In this document: positions 1 to 8,362 of the stretch, piece after piece
Position numbering within the stretch: the first letter of the stretch is position 1
How the letters are laid out: each line of letters opens with the position of its first letter
DNA from: Rathayibacter sp. VKM Ac-2857
GTDB taxonomy: Bacteria; Actinomycetota; Actinomycetes; Actinomycetales; Microbacteriaceae
Length of the DNA: 64,000 nucleotides
Direction: 5' to 3'
Assembly: GCF_013205025.1 (NCBI RefSeq)
Contig: NZ_JABMLE010000001.1
Span: 1,488,001 to 1,552,000, forward strand
Notes under the pieces: model-generated
What the model saw: the letters and a program-made list of their open reading frames with translations, nothing else
Told to the model about the DNA's origin: nothing
The model's database searches: none
Made by a program: the position numbers and the translations under genes

Positions 1-2638
1 CGGCCTGGTCGCCGCTCCTCCTGAACGCCTCGAACGTGATCACCGCGCCCGCCGGGACGTAGCCGTTCACGACGGCCTCGTCCCGCACCGAGTCGCCCAC
101 CTGCACCGCCGCGGTGGCCTTCGTGTGCACGTCGGGGGTGTGCACCGTGGTCGTCTCGCCGGGCGCTCCGCACTCGCCCCGGGTGAGGATCCTGCCGTCG
201 TAGGAGTGCAGCTCCTCCACCCAGTGGACGGCGCCGGGGGCGGTGAACACGATCGCGGGCGAGGTGTACGTGCCGGCCTTCTCGACGACGACCGGACGGT
301 CGGCGGTATCGGCCGCCAGTGTCGACGCGTCGCAGACCGGCTGCCCGACCGCGGCGGAGGGGCCGGTGCCGGGAGCGGCCCGGTAGGCCTTCCACGTGAG
401 GTAGGCGCCCTTCGGAGTGACCCCGGTGACGATCGCGTCGTCGGTCGCCCCCTCGTGGAGCGCACTGTCGGCCTGAGCCTTCGACGACACCTCGGGCACG
501 GTCACCCTCGTGGTCTCCCCCGGCACTCCGCACTGCCCGCGGTGGAGGACCTTCCCGCCCTTCGTGCGCAGCGTCTCCACCCAGTGATAGGTCCCGGGCT
601 CGGTGAAGCGGACCTCGCTGGACCAGTACGACTTCTTCTCGTTCCTCCCCGCGGCGACCGGGACGGGCGACGTCGAGCCGTCGTACACGCGGGAATCGAC
701 GGTGCAGGAGGCCCTGTCCCCCGTCTGCCGGTACGCCTCGAAGGTGATCACGGCACCCTCCGGCACCTCGCCGTCGACGACCGCCTCGTCCTTCGCGGTG
801 TCCGAGAGCGGCACGGAGGGAGTCGCCTTCGTGCGCACCTGGGGAGTCGTGACGCGCACGACCTCGCCCCTCGTGTTCCAGCCGTCCGCCCAGCCCGTGG
901 TGAACAGCGTCTCGGTGGTGGACCACACCCAGACGATGTGGCCGGCGGAGTCCGCCGGCGCGGTCGCAGGGTCGGACGTGTACGTCCCGGGTCCGGTGGC
1001 GACGATGCTCGAGGTCGTCAGGACCGTCGCGCTCTCAGGTCTCGTCGCCGGGACCGCTCCCGTGCCGGGGACCCAGTAGGCGGTCCCCGTGAAGGTGACG
1101 GGGACGCTCGTCCCGTCCTTCTTCAGCCACGCCCCGGTGTCCTGCACCGTGAGAGTGTCCGTGGAGGTCGCGGTGACCGGGATCTCCTCGTCCGTGACCT
1201 GAGTCGCGGCGGCGACGATCGTCGGCGAGAGGTGCGTCTCCGCGACCAGGCCGAAGCCGTCCGCCCAGGCGTAGCCGTCGGGGAGGAACGGCTTCACGCG
1301 ATCCGGCTGCGACGCCTCCTCGACCCGCCAGACCCACGTGTAGAACCCGGCCGAGGGGACCGTGATCCCCGGGGACGTGTACGTTCCCGGGCCGGTCGCC
1401 GTCAGCTCGACGCTCCCGGCGACGGGCGCGTCGGCCGGCACGGTGCCGGACGGCGCCGGCTGCTCGTCGTACGGGCCGTGGAGCGTGCCCCGGTAGACCA
1501 CGGGGACCGGCGCACCGTCGAGGGCGCGCCACTCCCCCGACCCTGGCGCGACTCCCGCCGTCACCGTGTCGGTCGCCTGCGTCCCGGCCTCCACGCGCCG
1601 CGTCGAGACCTGCGTCGATCCGATCGGCGAGAACAGGTTCGGGATCGGCGCGGACGCCGCCGTGGCGGCGGCGATCGTGAACGAGCCGTCGATCTTCTGC
1701 CCCTTCGACGCCGTCCACTGCTCGGAGGTCACGCCCGGAGCCCAGGTCGTGATGTTCCCGACGTAGCCGGAGGCGCCCGGCACCCGGATCTCGTCCGAGC
1801 GCGCCTCGACGGTGACGGTCGCGCCGGTGCTCGGGGCGACGCGGAACGTCCGCGACTCCCCGCCCTTCATCGGCGACTCCCCCGACCCGGTGTCGTCGAA
1901 CACCGCGTTCGTCAGACGCACCGTCCCCGATTGGCCGGGCGGGTCGGTCAGGGAGGTGACCCTCCCCTTGCCGGCGCTCGTGTCCATGTCGAGGCTCAGC
2001 GACGCCGACCCGGCCGTCCGTCCCGGCTGCACCGCCGTCACTCCGGCCGCCTCCGCCCGGTACTGCGTCAGCAGCCCGAGCACCGCGTCACGATTCCCGC
2101 CGGCGCGAGCGCTGTAGTAGACATCGCCCGGCATGCCGTTGCCGTTGTAGGCCGCGTTGTCCGCCACGTCCCACACGTACAGCGCGACGGCCGCCGCGGT
2201 GTTCGCGTCCTCCGTGTTCCCGTGGACGTCCATGACGTAGCTGAGCCGCGCGAGCTGATCCGGGGACAGGGAGTTCCAGTCGCTGTTCAACGACGGACCG
2301 GACGTCGGGCTGTACGGGATCGACGCCTTGATCTGCAGGCAGTACGCCAGTGTCCCGTCCGGGTGGCGATACGCGCCGAGGAAGCCCTGCCCCAGGTCGA
2401 ATCCTGCGCCGTGCGTGGCCGCCGACGCGGACAGCGGCGCGAGGAACGACGAGGTCACCGCCAGCGACGTGCCCGCGCCCCCGACCAGCCCCGCGGCCAG
2501 CACGGCGGCGGTCAGCCGTCGCCCCGGCCGCATCCGGCCGCGATGTGCCGCGGGAGGCGACATCAGCAGCCGCTTCCGGACCCGGGGCGCATCCGCGCCG
2601 TCTCGGGAGGGCTCCCCAGCCCGTCGCACTCGATTCAT
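1..2638 (-). CDS. Large secreted surface protein with Ig-like repeats (3' end beyond window)
   Basis: The reading frame is open from an ATG at 2638 (GAGGAG about 8 bases upstream) to the window edge, about 879 codons, with no stop in view. A long basic N-terminus precedes a hydrophobic segment (about residues 42-61), fitting an exported protein. Residues about 75-215 form one domain with Cys100 in YCLQ and a later VALYVWDVAD stretch. This loosely resembles the Cys...Gln/Trp layout of Gram-positive thioester adhesin domains, but I cannot confirm a thioester. The rest consists of units of roughly 110-135 residues with recurring PGTYxWVE, CGxPGETTxV and VxGxVPxGAxxTFxAYR signatures, typical of Ig-like stalk modules. 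Any cell-wall anchor would lie left of the window. Inference: surface adhesin or stalk protein. Confidence 0.75.
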   Translation of the reverse strand, partial: MNRVRRAGEPSRDGADAPRVRKRLLMSPPAAHRGRMRPGRRLTAAVLAAGLVGGAGTSLAVTSSFLAPLSASAATHGAGFDLGQGFLGAYRHPDGTLAYCLQIKASIPYSPTSGPSLNSDWNSLSPDQLARLSYVMDVHGNTEDANTAAAVALYVWDVADNAAYNGNGMPGDVYYSARAGGNRDAVLGLLTQYRAEAAGVTAVQPGRTAGSASLSLDMDTSAGKGRVTSLTDPPGQSGTVRLTNAVFDDTGSGESPMKGGESRTFRVAPSTGATVTVEARSDEIRVPGASGYVGNITTWAPGVTSEQWTASKGQKIDGSFTIAAATAASAPIPNLFSPIGSTQVSTRRVEAGTQATDTVTAGVAPGSGEWRALDGAPVPVVYRGTLHGPYDEQPAPSGTVPADAPVAGSVELTATGPGTYTSPGITVPSAGFYTWVWRVEEASQPDRVKPFLPDGYAWADGFGLVAETHLSPTIVAAATQVTDEEIPVTATSTDTLTVQDTGAWLKKDGTSVPVTFTGTAYWVPGTGAVPATRPESATVLTTSSIVATGPGTYTSDPATAPADSAGHIVWVWSTTETLFTTGWADGWNTRGEVVRVTTPQVRTKATPSVPLSDTAKDEAVVDGEVPEGAVITFEAYRQTGDRASCTVDSRVYDGSTSPVPVAAGRNEKKSYWSSEVRFTEPGTYHWVETLRTKGGKVLHRGQCGVPGETTRVTVPEVSSKAQADSALHEGATDDAIVTGVTPKGAYLTWKAYRAAPGTGPSAAVGQPVCDASTLAADTADRPVVVEKAGTYTSPAIVFTAPGAVHWVEELHSYDGRILTRGECGAPGETTTVHTPDVHTKATAAVQVGDSVRDEAVVNGYVPAGAVITFEAFRRSGDQA

Positions 2639-2848
2639 GCGGTTCTCTCCTCTTCGTCCGTCGAGGCACACGCCCCACGAGACCGCCGATGCGGTCGCGT
2701 GCCGACGAGCGAGAGGCTTGCCGACGGACACCAAGGTAACCATTCAGTGGAATCATCACACGCGTGGCGCGAATCATCGGTACTCACGGCGGTATGGCAA
2801 TACGCGCCTGCGGTATCGTTCGGCGGACCCGTGCGGGAGGATGGGGGC

Positions 2849-3232
2849 ATGCCATCGTCTGCGTCGTCCACGAGGAGCCGAGCGACCCCGGAGGAGGCCG
2901 ACCTGGCCGTCCGGGTGGTCGGCAGTGAGATCAACCGGGGGATCCTGAGATCGCTGTCCCGGGCGGCGCGTCCCGAGCAGGGTCTGCTCTTCGGCGAGCT
3001 CGTGGAGGCGATCGGTCCGGAGCTGCCGACCGGCCGCGCCACGACGACGAGCCTCTACCGGCACCTCATCGAGCTGGAGGACGCCGGAGTGGTCCTCGGC
3101 AACCTCCCGCGCGAGCAGCGCCGCGGCCGCTCGGTGCAGTACCGCATCGTCGCGTCCCGCCTCGAGGAGATCTACGCGCGCAGCCTGGCCTACGCGCTCG
3201 GCGAGATCGACCGCGACGACGTCTCCCGGTAG
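2849..3232 (+). CDS. Small winged-helix transcriptional regulator
   Basis: This 127-residue protein starts at an ATG preceded by GGGAGGATGGGGGC. After a Ser/Thr/Arg-rich tail, residues about 18-110 read as a winged helix of ArsR/PadR-like layout: a first helix (ADLAVRVVGSEINRGIL), a recognition region (TTTSLYRHLIELEDAGVV) and a basic wing (EQRRGRSVQYRI). No metal-binding Cys/His cluster is visible, so metal sensing is unlikely. It is divergent from the surface protein at 2638, with 210 bp between them, and may regulate that gene. The intergenic stretch has short GTAT...ATAC repeats near 2790-2815 that could be an operator, but the evidence is thin. Confidence 0.75.
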   Translation: MPSSASSTRSRATPEEADLAVRVVGSEINRGILRSLSRAARPEQGLLFGELVEAIGPELPTGRATTTSLYRHLIELEDAGVVLGNLPREQRRGRSVQYRIVASRLEEIYARSLAYALGEIDRDDVSR

Positions 3233-3268
3233 AGCGCCCGGCGCGCGGGCCGCCACTCGGCTGGCGAC

Positions 3269-3311
3269 GGTGGGTCTCGATACACCCCTGCGGGGCTACT
3301 CGACCAGCATG
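3269..3311 (-). repeat. REP-like palindromic element, single copy
   Basis: This is one copy of the window's most frequent intergenic repeat, in the orientation GGGTCTCGATAC...GGGGCTACTCGACCAGCATG. The core CCCCTGCGGGG is palindromic and the outer CGAGTA/TATCGAG parts pair imperfectly. It lies in the 231-bp gap downstream of the regulator gene; the rest of that gap shows nothing I can assign. Confidence 0.8.
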
Positions 3312-3463
3312 GGCGCGGACCCGGCCGCAGTGCTCCACCGCAGGTGCGTGCGCACCGCGGAATCGCGTGCCAAGCGATTCCGCGCAGCGGACGCAAGACG
3401 CTCTGCGGAACTCGACCGCCTCAGGAAGCCGACCGCGGGGAGGAGCGACGCAGTCGCACCGAC

Positions 3464-3766
3464 CTAGTGAGCACCGTCCTGCTCGTCGAGGTCGGCGATC
3501 TCGGCCTCGTCCGGCTTGAAGGTCAGCGAGAACATCGCGATGGCGACGAGCACGACGATGAACGCGACGCCGAAGCCGATGAGGGCGACGACGAACTCGC
3601 GGGTCGACATCAGGACGACGAGGCCGACGAAGGCGGCCATCACGGCGGAGAGGCCGATCAGCTCGAGCGGGCGCAGGCGGTCCTTGCGGGTGGGGCGGAA
3701 GGTGCGCGGCGCGAAGTCGTCGTCGGAGGGCGACGGCTCGGAGGAGGCGGGGTCGGGGGCGGTCAT
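3464..3766 (-). CDS. Small two-helix membrane protein
   Basis: This 100-residue protein has a Pro/Ser/Asp-rich N-terminus. A basic stretch with RPTRKDRLRPLE follows, then two hydrophobic helices (about 39-57 and 62-83), then an acidic C-terminus (DEAEIADLDEQDGAH). The start ATG overlaps the stop of the upstream gene (TGATG), so the two are translationally coupled. CCGGAGGAGACCG supplies the ribosome site. No enzymatic motif is seen. It most likely acts with, or is co-produced with, the upstream HdeD-like protein. Function is not recognised. Confidence 0.7.
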   Translation of the reverse strand: MTAPDPASSEPSPSDDDFAPRTFRPTRKDRLRPLELIGLSAVMAAFVGLVVLMSTREFVVALIGFGVAFIVVLVAIAMFSLTFKPDEAEIADLDEQDGAH

Positions 3767-4341
3767 CGGTCTCCTCCGGTGGTGGGGGTGGAGGGTGCGG
3801 CGGCATCGGCGCCGGCGGCCCACTTGAGCGAGAACGCGGCGATCGCGAGGAAGACGGCGAGCATCACGGCGTAGGCGCCGAGGAGCCCGACCGAGACGAC
3901 GGGGTGCGGCGGCAGGAGGGCGAAGACCGCTCCGAGGAGCGCCGTGCCGAGGCCGACGATCACGGCGTCGCGAGCGGCGAGGCCGGTGCCGCGGCGGCCG
4001 CTGGAGAACTCGAGGGAGCCGGAGACGAGCGCCCAGCCGGCGACCAGCGCGATGAAGGGCAGCAGCGCCGCGACCGGCAGCGCGACGAGCGCGAGCACCC
4101 CGGCGGCGAGGGTGACCCCGGCGGAGGCGAGGGCGAGCGTGCGGCCGCGCCCGGCGAGGGTGCGCAGGCCGATCACGAGCGCGACGGCCCCGCTGAGGAT
4201 CGCGAACCCGGCGAAGACGGCGAAGCCGAAGGCGGGTCCGTGGTCGGGCGAGAAGGTGATCACCACCCCGGCGACGGCCGCGACGGCGGCTCGGGCGAGG
4301 TGCAGGGTCCACAGTCGGCTGGCGGTGTCGGCTTCGGCCAC
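3763..4341 (-). CDS. HdeD/DUF308-like integral membrane protein
   Basis: This 192-residue protein consists almost entirely of about six hydrophobic helices with short Gly/Arg loops (GRGRTLA, SSGRRGTG). That size and layout match the HdeD (DUF308) family, named for E. coli acid-resistance HdeD; in actinobacteria the role is unknown. I chose the GTG at 4341 because AGAGAGG lies 8 bases upstream. A longer frame from an ATG at 4434 would add an unlikely Pro/Arg-rich tail. Its stop overlaps the ATG of the next gene, giving a two-gene operon. Confidence 0.65.
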   Translation of the reverse strand: MAEADTASRLWTLHLARAAVAAVAGVVITFSPDHGPAFGFAVFAGFAILSGAVALVIGLRTLAGRGRTLALASAGVTLAAGVLALVALPVAALLPFIALVAGWALVSGSLEFSSGRRGTGLAARDAVIVGLGTALLGAVFALLPPHPVVSVGLLGAYAVMLAVFLAIAAFSLKWAAGADAAAPSTPTTGGDR

Positions 4342-4795
4342 GGTCGAGCCTCTCTGGTGGTGCGGGCGGGTCGGGGTCGCGCGAGGGCGGGGACCGAGCG
4401 GCGTCGCCGGGTCCGTCGGTGCGGTGTCCCGCACGATCCGGAGGACGCGCCGGCCCGGCGACGGGCGGCCGCCTCCGCGGACCCTGCGATTTTACGCTCC
4501 CGCGGACGCTCCCGGCACCGGAGGGCGGCCCCGGTACCGGATGCTCGGCCACCGTGCAGGTGAGCACCCCCGTTCTGAGCGCGCTCCGAAGCACGCGCGC
4601 CGAGCGCACAGCGTGTTTCCGCGCGGTAAACACCGCGGTTCCGATCCGCACGGACTCGTGGCGCACAGGAGGCTCTCGCTATCGTGGTCCCATCCCGCGC
4701 GCCTCACCCCCGGGCGCGACCACCACACCCCCCCCAGGCTCAGGACGTCCACACCCCCGCCGTCCGGCCCGCCGTACATCCCTGGAGTTGATGCC
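4342..4795. other. Divergent intergenic region between the HdeD-like gene and the polysaccharide locus
   Basis: No credible gene lies in these 454 bp. The most distinctive signal is the GTGTTT...AAACAC inverted repeat at 4613-4633, annotated separately. Further right, CTCTCGCTATCGTGG near 4674-4688 resembles the CCTCACTATCGTGGG upstream of the 7101 glycosyltransferase. TATCGT in both is a plausible -10 box for the rightward polysaccharide genes. Confidence 0.4.
4613..4633. promoter_or_regulatory. Imperfect palindrome GTGTTT-N9-AAACAC, possible operator
   Basis: The 21-bp stretch is an inverted repeat of six matched bases either side of a GC-rich centre. It is conspicuously AT-containing for this genome and lies about 165 bp upstream of the acyltransferase start, in the gap between two divergent units. 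It may bind a dimeric regulator. This is seen in sequence only; no binding protein is identified. Confidence 0.3.
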
Positions 4796-5359
4796 TTGAA
4801 CGGACTGGATCTCGCGATCCTCGCGCAGCGAGCACGCGATCTGGCCTTCAGCAAGCTGGTCGCCGGCGGTTTCCACCGCTTCGGCGCGGGTTCCCGGATC
4901 TGCCTGCCCTTCCGGATCGGACCCGGGCAGGGCAAGCGGATCTCCATCGGCGAGAACGTGCTGATCAGCGCGAACTGCATGCTGATGGTCCCGGCCGACG
5001 ACGCGCCCACGCCCGCCCTGATCATCGGCGACCGCGTGCGGATGAACATGACGGCCATCAGCGCCGTGCAGAGCGTGATCATCGAGGAGGGCGTCGGCAT
5101 CGCCCGCGGCGTCTACATCTCGGACCACTCGCACGGCTTCAAGGACCCGACGCGGTTCATCCGCGACCAGGGCGTCGACCGGATCGCCCCGGTCCGCATC
5201 GGCCGCGGCGCCTGGCTCGGCGAGAACGCCGTGATCATGCCCGGCGTGACGGTCGGCCGCGGTGCCGTGATCGGCGCGAACGCCGTCGTCCGCGAGGACG
5301 TCCCCGACTACTCCGTCGCCGTCGGCGTGCCCGCGCGCGTCATCAGGACCTTCGCGTGA
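4796..5359 (+). CDS. Left-handed beta-helix acyltransferase (hexapeptide, WcaF/maltose-acetyltransferase type)
   Basis: A 187-residue hexapeptide-repeat transferase, predicted to O-acetylate a sugar in polysaccharide assembly. Isoleucine-patch repeats run through most of the chain (IGENVLISANC, IGDRVRMN, IEEGVGIARGV, IGRGAWLGENAVIMPGVTVGRGAVIGANAVV). YISDHSHGF supplies the usual catalytic His region, and the terminal VPARVIRTFA is standard for the family. The start is taken as TTG at 4796 with GGAG 8 bases upstream; no ATG or GTG fits as well. Its TGA overlaps the GTG of the following glycosyltransferase. Substrate sugar unknown. Confidence 0.85.
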   Translation: MNGLDLAILAQRARDLAFSKLVAGGFHRFGAGSRICLPFRIGPGQGKRISIGENVLISANCMLMVPADDAPTPALIIGDRVRMNMTAISAVQSVIIEEGVGIARGVYISDHSHGFKDPTRFIRDQGVDRIAPVRIGRGAWLGENAVIMPGVTVGRGAVIGANAVVREDVPDYSVAVGVPARVIRTFA

Positions 5360-6618
5360 GGAACACCGTGCCCGAATCGACAGCGCCCGAGCCCTCCGCG
5401 AGCGAGCCGACGGCGGACGGAGTCGTCCGCGACGTCGTCTTCACCTTCTCCTACGAGACCTACACGGACGCGGCCCGCCGCGGCATGATGCGCCCGCCGG
5501 ACCGCATCCTGCACTCGCTGATGGAGAGCCCGCAGGTCGGCCGCCTGATCGTGGCCAACCCGTACCGCTTCCTGCCGACGACGCTCGTCCGCGGGGCGCT
5601 GGGCCGCGAGGTCGAGTTCCCGTCGACGCCGCAGCGCGTCCTGCACACCCCGCTGCGCCTGCGCCGCTCCGACCCGACCGACATCGCCGGTCTCGAGAAG
5701 GAGTACCGCGCCTACGACCAGGGGATCGCGAAGCTGGCCGACGAGATGGAGCTCGTGCGCCCCGTCGTCGTCACGACCAGTCCCGTCGTCGCCGGCTTCT
5801 CGCCGTTCGAGTGGGCCGAGCACGTGATGTTCTTCGCCCGCGACGACTGGACGACGTCGACCCGCTGGAAGGGCCACTGGCCCGCGTTCCAGGAGGCCTA
5901 CCGCCGGGTCGCCACCAGCGGCCGCTCGGTGACCGCCGTCTCGCAGGAGATCATCGACCGCATCGCGCCGACCGGACCGCACGCCGTCGTCCCGAACGGC
6001 GTGACGCCCGAGGAGTGGACCGGCCCCGTGCCCGACGCTCCCGAGTGGCTCAGCCGCATCCCCGGCCCGCGCGCCCTGCACGTCGGCACGCTGGACGACC
6101 GGCTCGACGTCGAGGGGATCGTCGCGGTCGCGACCGCGCACCCCGAGCTGCAGATCGTGCTGATGGGCCCGCAGCCCGACCCCGGCTACCTGGCTCCGCT
6201 CGCCCCGTTCGCGAACGTGCACCTGCACCACTCCGTCGGCCGCCGCGAGCTGGTGGCGACGATGCGCAACGTCGAGCTCTGCCTCCTCGCGCACCGCCGC
6301 ACCCCGCTGACCGAGGCGATGAGCCCGCTCAAGCTCTACGAGTACGTGGCGAGCGGCTGCCCGGTGATCTCGGTCGATCTGCCACCGATCCACGGCATCA
6401 GCGACCGGATCCGCATCGTCCCGACCATGGCGGAGTTCGCCGCGGTCGTCGACGACGCGCTCGCCGACGGCCCTGCCACCGAGGACGAGCGCCTCGGCTG
6501 GATCCACGCGAACTCCTGGGCCGCCCGGCACGAGACGGTGCTCGACATCCTGCTCGACCGGAACGGCGGCCGCGCCCGCTCGGGCGGCTCCGCCCCGTCG
6601 GCGCTGCGGGCGGGCTAG
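5356..6618 (+). CDS. Glycosyltransferase, GT4-like (GT-B fold)
   Basis: A 420-residue cytoplasmic glycosyltransferase, translationally coupled to the acetyltransferase gene (GTGA overlap). The C-terminal half has the GT-B nucleotide-sugar half: PGPRALHVGTLDDRLDVEGI, then LCLLAHRRTPLTEAMSPLKL followed by YEYVASGCPVIS, where the E of the EX7E-type region sits before LKLYEYVASG. The N-terminal half (DVVFTFSYETYTDAA...) is the acceptor domain, with a VTAVSQEIIDRI segment as in many family-4 enzymes. A GTG at 5368 is an alternative start. It probably adds one sugar of the repeat unit; donor and linkage cannot be read from sequence. Confidence 0.85.
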   Translation: MRNTVPESTAPEPSASEPTADGVVRDVVFTFSYETYTDAARRGMMRPPDRILHSLMESPQVGRLIVANPYRFLPTTLVRGALGREVEFPSTPQRVLHTPLRLRRSDPTDIAGLEKEYRAYDQGIAKLADEMELVRPVVVTTSPVVAGFSPFEWAEHVMFFARDDWTTSTRWKGHWPAFQEAYRRVATSGRSVTAVSQEIIDRIAPTGPHAVVPNGVTPEEWTGPVPDAPEWLSRIPGPRALHVGTLDDRLDVEGIVAVATAHPELQIVLMGPQPDPGYLAPLAPFANVHLHHSVGRRELVATMRNVELCLLAHRRTPLTEAMSPLKLYEYVASGCPVISVDLPPIHGISDRIRIVPTMAEFAAVVDDALADGPATEDERLGWIHANSWAARHETVLDILLDRNGGRARSGGSAPSALRAG

Positions 6619-7100
6619 GTCAATCCCCCTTACCGGGTCCGTCTCCCGAGTAGCCAGGGACCGGGTGCCTCACTATCGTGGGGGTGGCACCGCGGCCCGT
6701 TCCGCTGTGCCCACGTCCTCGGACGGCGAGCAGTCGCCCGGGCGCAGGAGCGGATCCCGCCGTGCCGGCACCGCGTCGCACCCGACGTCACGATCCACCC
6801 GCCCGAGCACCACCCGACCGACCAGGACCACGATGCAGCGCAGGCTCCCCGCCCCACCCCGCGTTCGCCTCCCTGAGCGTCGACCCGCCGATGCCCGGGA
6901 CGCCTCCACGTCCTGACGCACTCCGGGAGGGCGCGGTCACGACGCCGCCGGATCTCCCCCACGGGGCCGCTCCTGCACGGAGCGGGGCTCCCGCCCGGCT
7001 CCACGCCGCCCCCGCATCATTCAGCCCTGCACCACCGCCTCAGTCAGCTTCCGCCGGAGGACGAGCTCCAGAGCTCCCCCCGGACGCGAGAAGGGTCGCC
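6619..7100. other. 482-bp gap before the PssD/PssE-like gene
   Basis: I find no convincing gene. A frame continuous with the downstream gene is open here, but it encodes only low-complexity Pro/Arg/Ala sequence. I read it as a long leader region. CCTCACTATCGTGGG near 6668-6683 matches the motif upstream of the 4796 gene and may be the -10 region of a promoter, giving a leader of about 400 bases. Confidence 0.4.
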
Positions 7101-8129
7101 ATGTCACAGTTCCTGTTCGTCTGCTCCGGTGGAGGGCATCTGAAGCAGCTGTTCACGCTGTCCTCCCGCTTCGGGATCGATCCCGCCGACCAGCACTGGG
7201 TCACCTTCGACAACGGCCTCAGCCGCTCCCTCCTCGAGGGCCGCAGGGTCACCTACAGCCGCTTCGCCGCCCCGCGCGACGCCCGGCCGATCGTGCAGAA
7301 CGCGCTGATCGCGCACCGCCTGCTGGCCAAGGGCGACTACTCCGCCGTCTTCAGCACCGGCTCGAGCCCGGCCGTGTCGTTCATGCCCGAGGCGTCGCTG
7401 CGCGGCATCGAGTGCCACTACGTCGAGAGCGCCGCGCGCGCCGACGGCCCCTCGATCACCGGCAAGATCATGGCGCGCCTGCCCGGCGTCAACACCTACA
7501 CGCAGTACCCGGTCTGGGCGGACGAGCGCTGGCTCTTCGGCGGCTCGATCTTCGACGCCTACACGACAGGCCCCGACAAGCCCGTCTCCGCGATCCGCCG
7601 CGCGGTGATCTCCGTCGGCACCCAGGACCTCTACCCCTTCGACAGGCTGATCGCCGCGTCCGTTCCGCTGCTGAAGGGCGCCGAGGTGCTCTGGCAGACC
7701 GGCCTCGCCGACGTCTCGCCCTACGGCATCGAGGGGCGCGCGAGCGTCCCGCACCACGAGCTGCAGGAGGCCGTGAAGGAGGCGGACGTCGTCATCGCCC
7801 ACGCGGGCACCGGGGCCGCCATCACGGCCATCGAGAACGGCAAGGTCCCGATCCTGGTCCCGCGCCTCGTCGCGCGCGGCGAGCACATCGACGACCACCA
7901 GATCCAGATCGCCCGCGAGCTCGACCAGCGCGGGCTGGCCATCGCCGCCGCGCCGGACGAGCTGACCGAGGAGCTGCTGCTGCGCGCCGCGAGCCGCACC
8001 GCCGCGCTGGCTCCGACCGTGCCGTCGTTCCGCTTCAGCCCGTCCCGCGCGCGCTCGCGCCGCCGCGCCTCGTCCGCCGTCCCCTCCTGGCGCGCCGAGC
8101 GCGGCGACACCCGCTTCGAGGCCGTCTGA
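7101..8129 (+). CDS. Two-domain glycosyltransferase, fused PssD/Alg14-like and PssE/Alg13-like
   Basis: A 342-residue protein joining two halves that are separate genes in many bacteria. Residues 1-160 resemble PssD/Alg14, the membrane-recruiting half (FLFVCSGGGHLKQLFTL; SAVFSTGSSPAVSF; CHYVESAARADGPS). Residues about 165-300 resemble PssE/Alg13 (GT28 C-terminal fold), the catalytic half: AVISVGTQDLYPFDRLI and VVIAHAGTGAAITAIENGKVPILVPR, followed by GEHIDDHQ. Known pairs transfer GlcA or GlcNAc to a lipid-linked sugar, so an early step of repeat-unit assembly is likely. The basic, low-complexity C-terminus (SPSRARSRRR) may bind membrane. The start ATG follows AGAAGGG. Confidence 0.85.
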   Translation: MSQFLFVCSGGGHLKQLFTLSSRFGIDPADQHWVTFDNGLSRSLLEGRRVTYSRFAAPRDARPIVQNALIAHRLLAKGDYSAVFSTGSSPAVSFMPEASLRGIECHYVESAARADGPSITGKIMARLPGVNTYTQYPVWADERWLFGGSIFDAYTTGPDKPVSAIRRAVISVGTQDLYPFDRLIAASVPLLKGAEVLWQTGLADVSPYGIEGRASVPHHELQEAVKEADVVIAHAGTGAAITAIENGKVPILVPRLVARGEHIDDHQIQIARELDQRGLAIAAAPDELTEELLLRAASRTAALAPTVPSFRFSPSRARSRRRASSAVPSWRAERGDTRFEAV

Positions 8130-8154
8130 CCCGAGGGCCGCTGCGCCCTCGACC

Positions 8155-8215
8155 TCGCCGGCCCGCCTCCGGCACGCTGAACCACCTCCGGCTCGCTGAA
8201 CCACCTCCGGCTCGC
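8155..8215 (+). repeat. Repeat family B (CCTCCGGCTCGCTGAACCA units)
   Basis: Three consecutive units of about 20 bp of the form CCTCCGGC(A/T)CGC followed by TGAACCA. Related units (CTCCGGCACGCGGAAC and the inverse GTTCCGCGAGCCGGA) recur at 32876-33012 and 37556-37760. All three loci are gaps between genes. No protein is encoded. Confidence 0.65.
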
Positions 8216-8290
8216 AGCGGGCCCACGTCAGCACGCCCCGCGCACGCACGCACCTGGCGCTGCGCACCACCCGGCGCTGCGCACGCAGAA

Positions 8291-8318
8291 GGGCGGAGGA
8301 GCCGCAGCTCCCCCGCCC
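8291..8318. terminator. Hairpin terminator between convergent genes
   Basis: GGGCGGAGGAGC, a 4-base loop, then GCTCCCCCGCCC: 12-bp arms with one mismatch. It lies between the converging glycosyltransferase (ends 8129) and SGNH hydrolase (ends 8363) genes. No long T tract follows, as is common in actinobacteria, so it is a candidate bidirectional terminator. Confidence 0.6.
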
Positions 8319-8362
8319 TCGCGTTCGTCCCGCAGCCGCCCTCTGGCGGCCCGCTCAGCGCC

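Noticed and set aside
125-2848. Very long open frame on the + strand through this region
   Set aside because: It is antisense to the secreted repeat protein, is Arg/Gly/Asp-rich without any domain, and only its end (2849-3232) is a real gene. Such antisense frames are a by-product of GC-rich codon use.
6678-7100. N-terminal extension of the PssD/PssE-like protein by about 140 residues
   Set aside because: Low-complexity Pro/Arg/Ala sequence with no family counterpart; the ATG at 7101 matches the normal PssD start.
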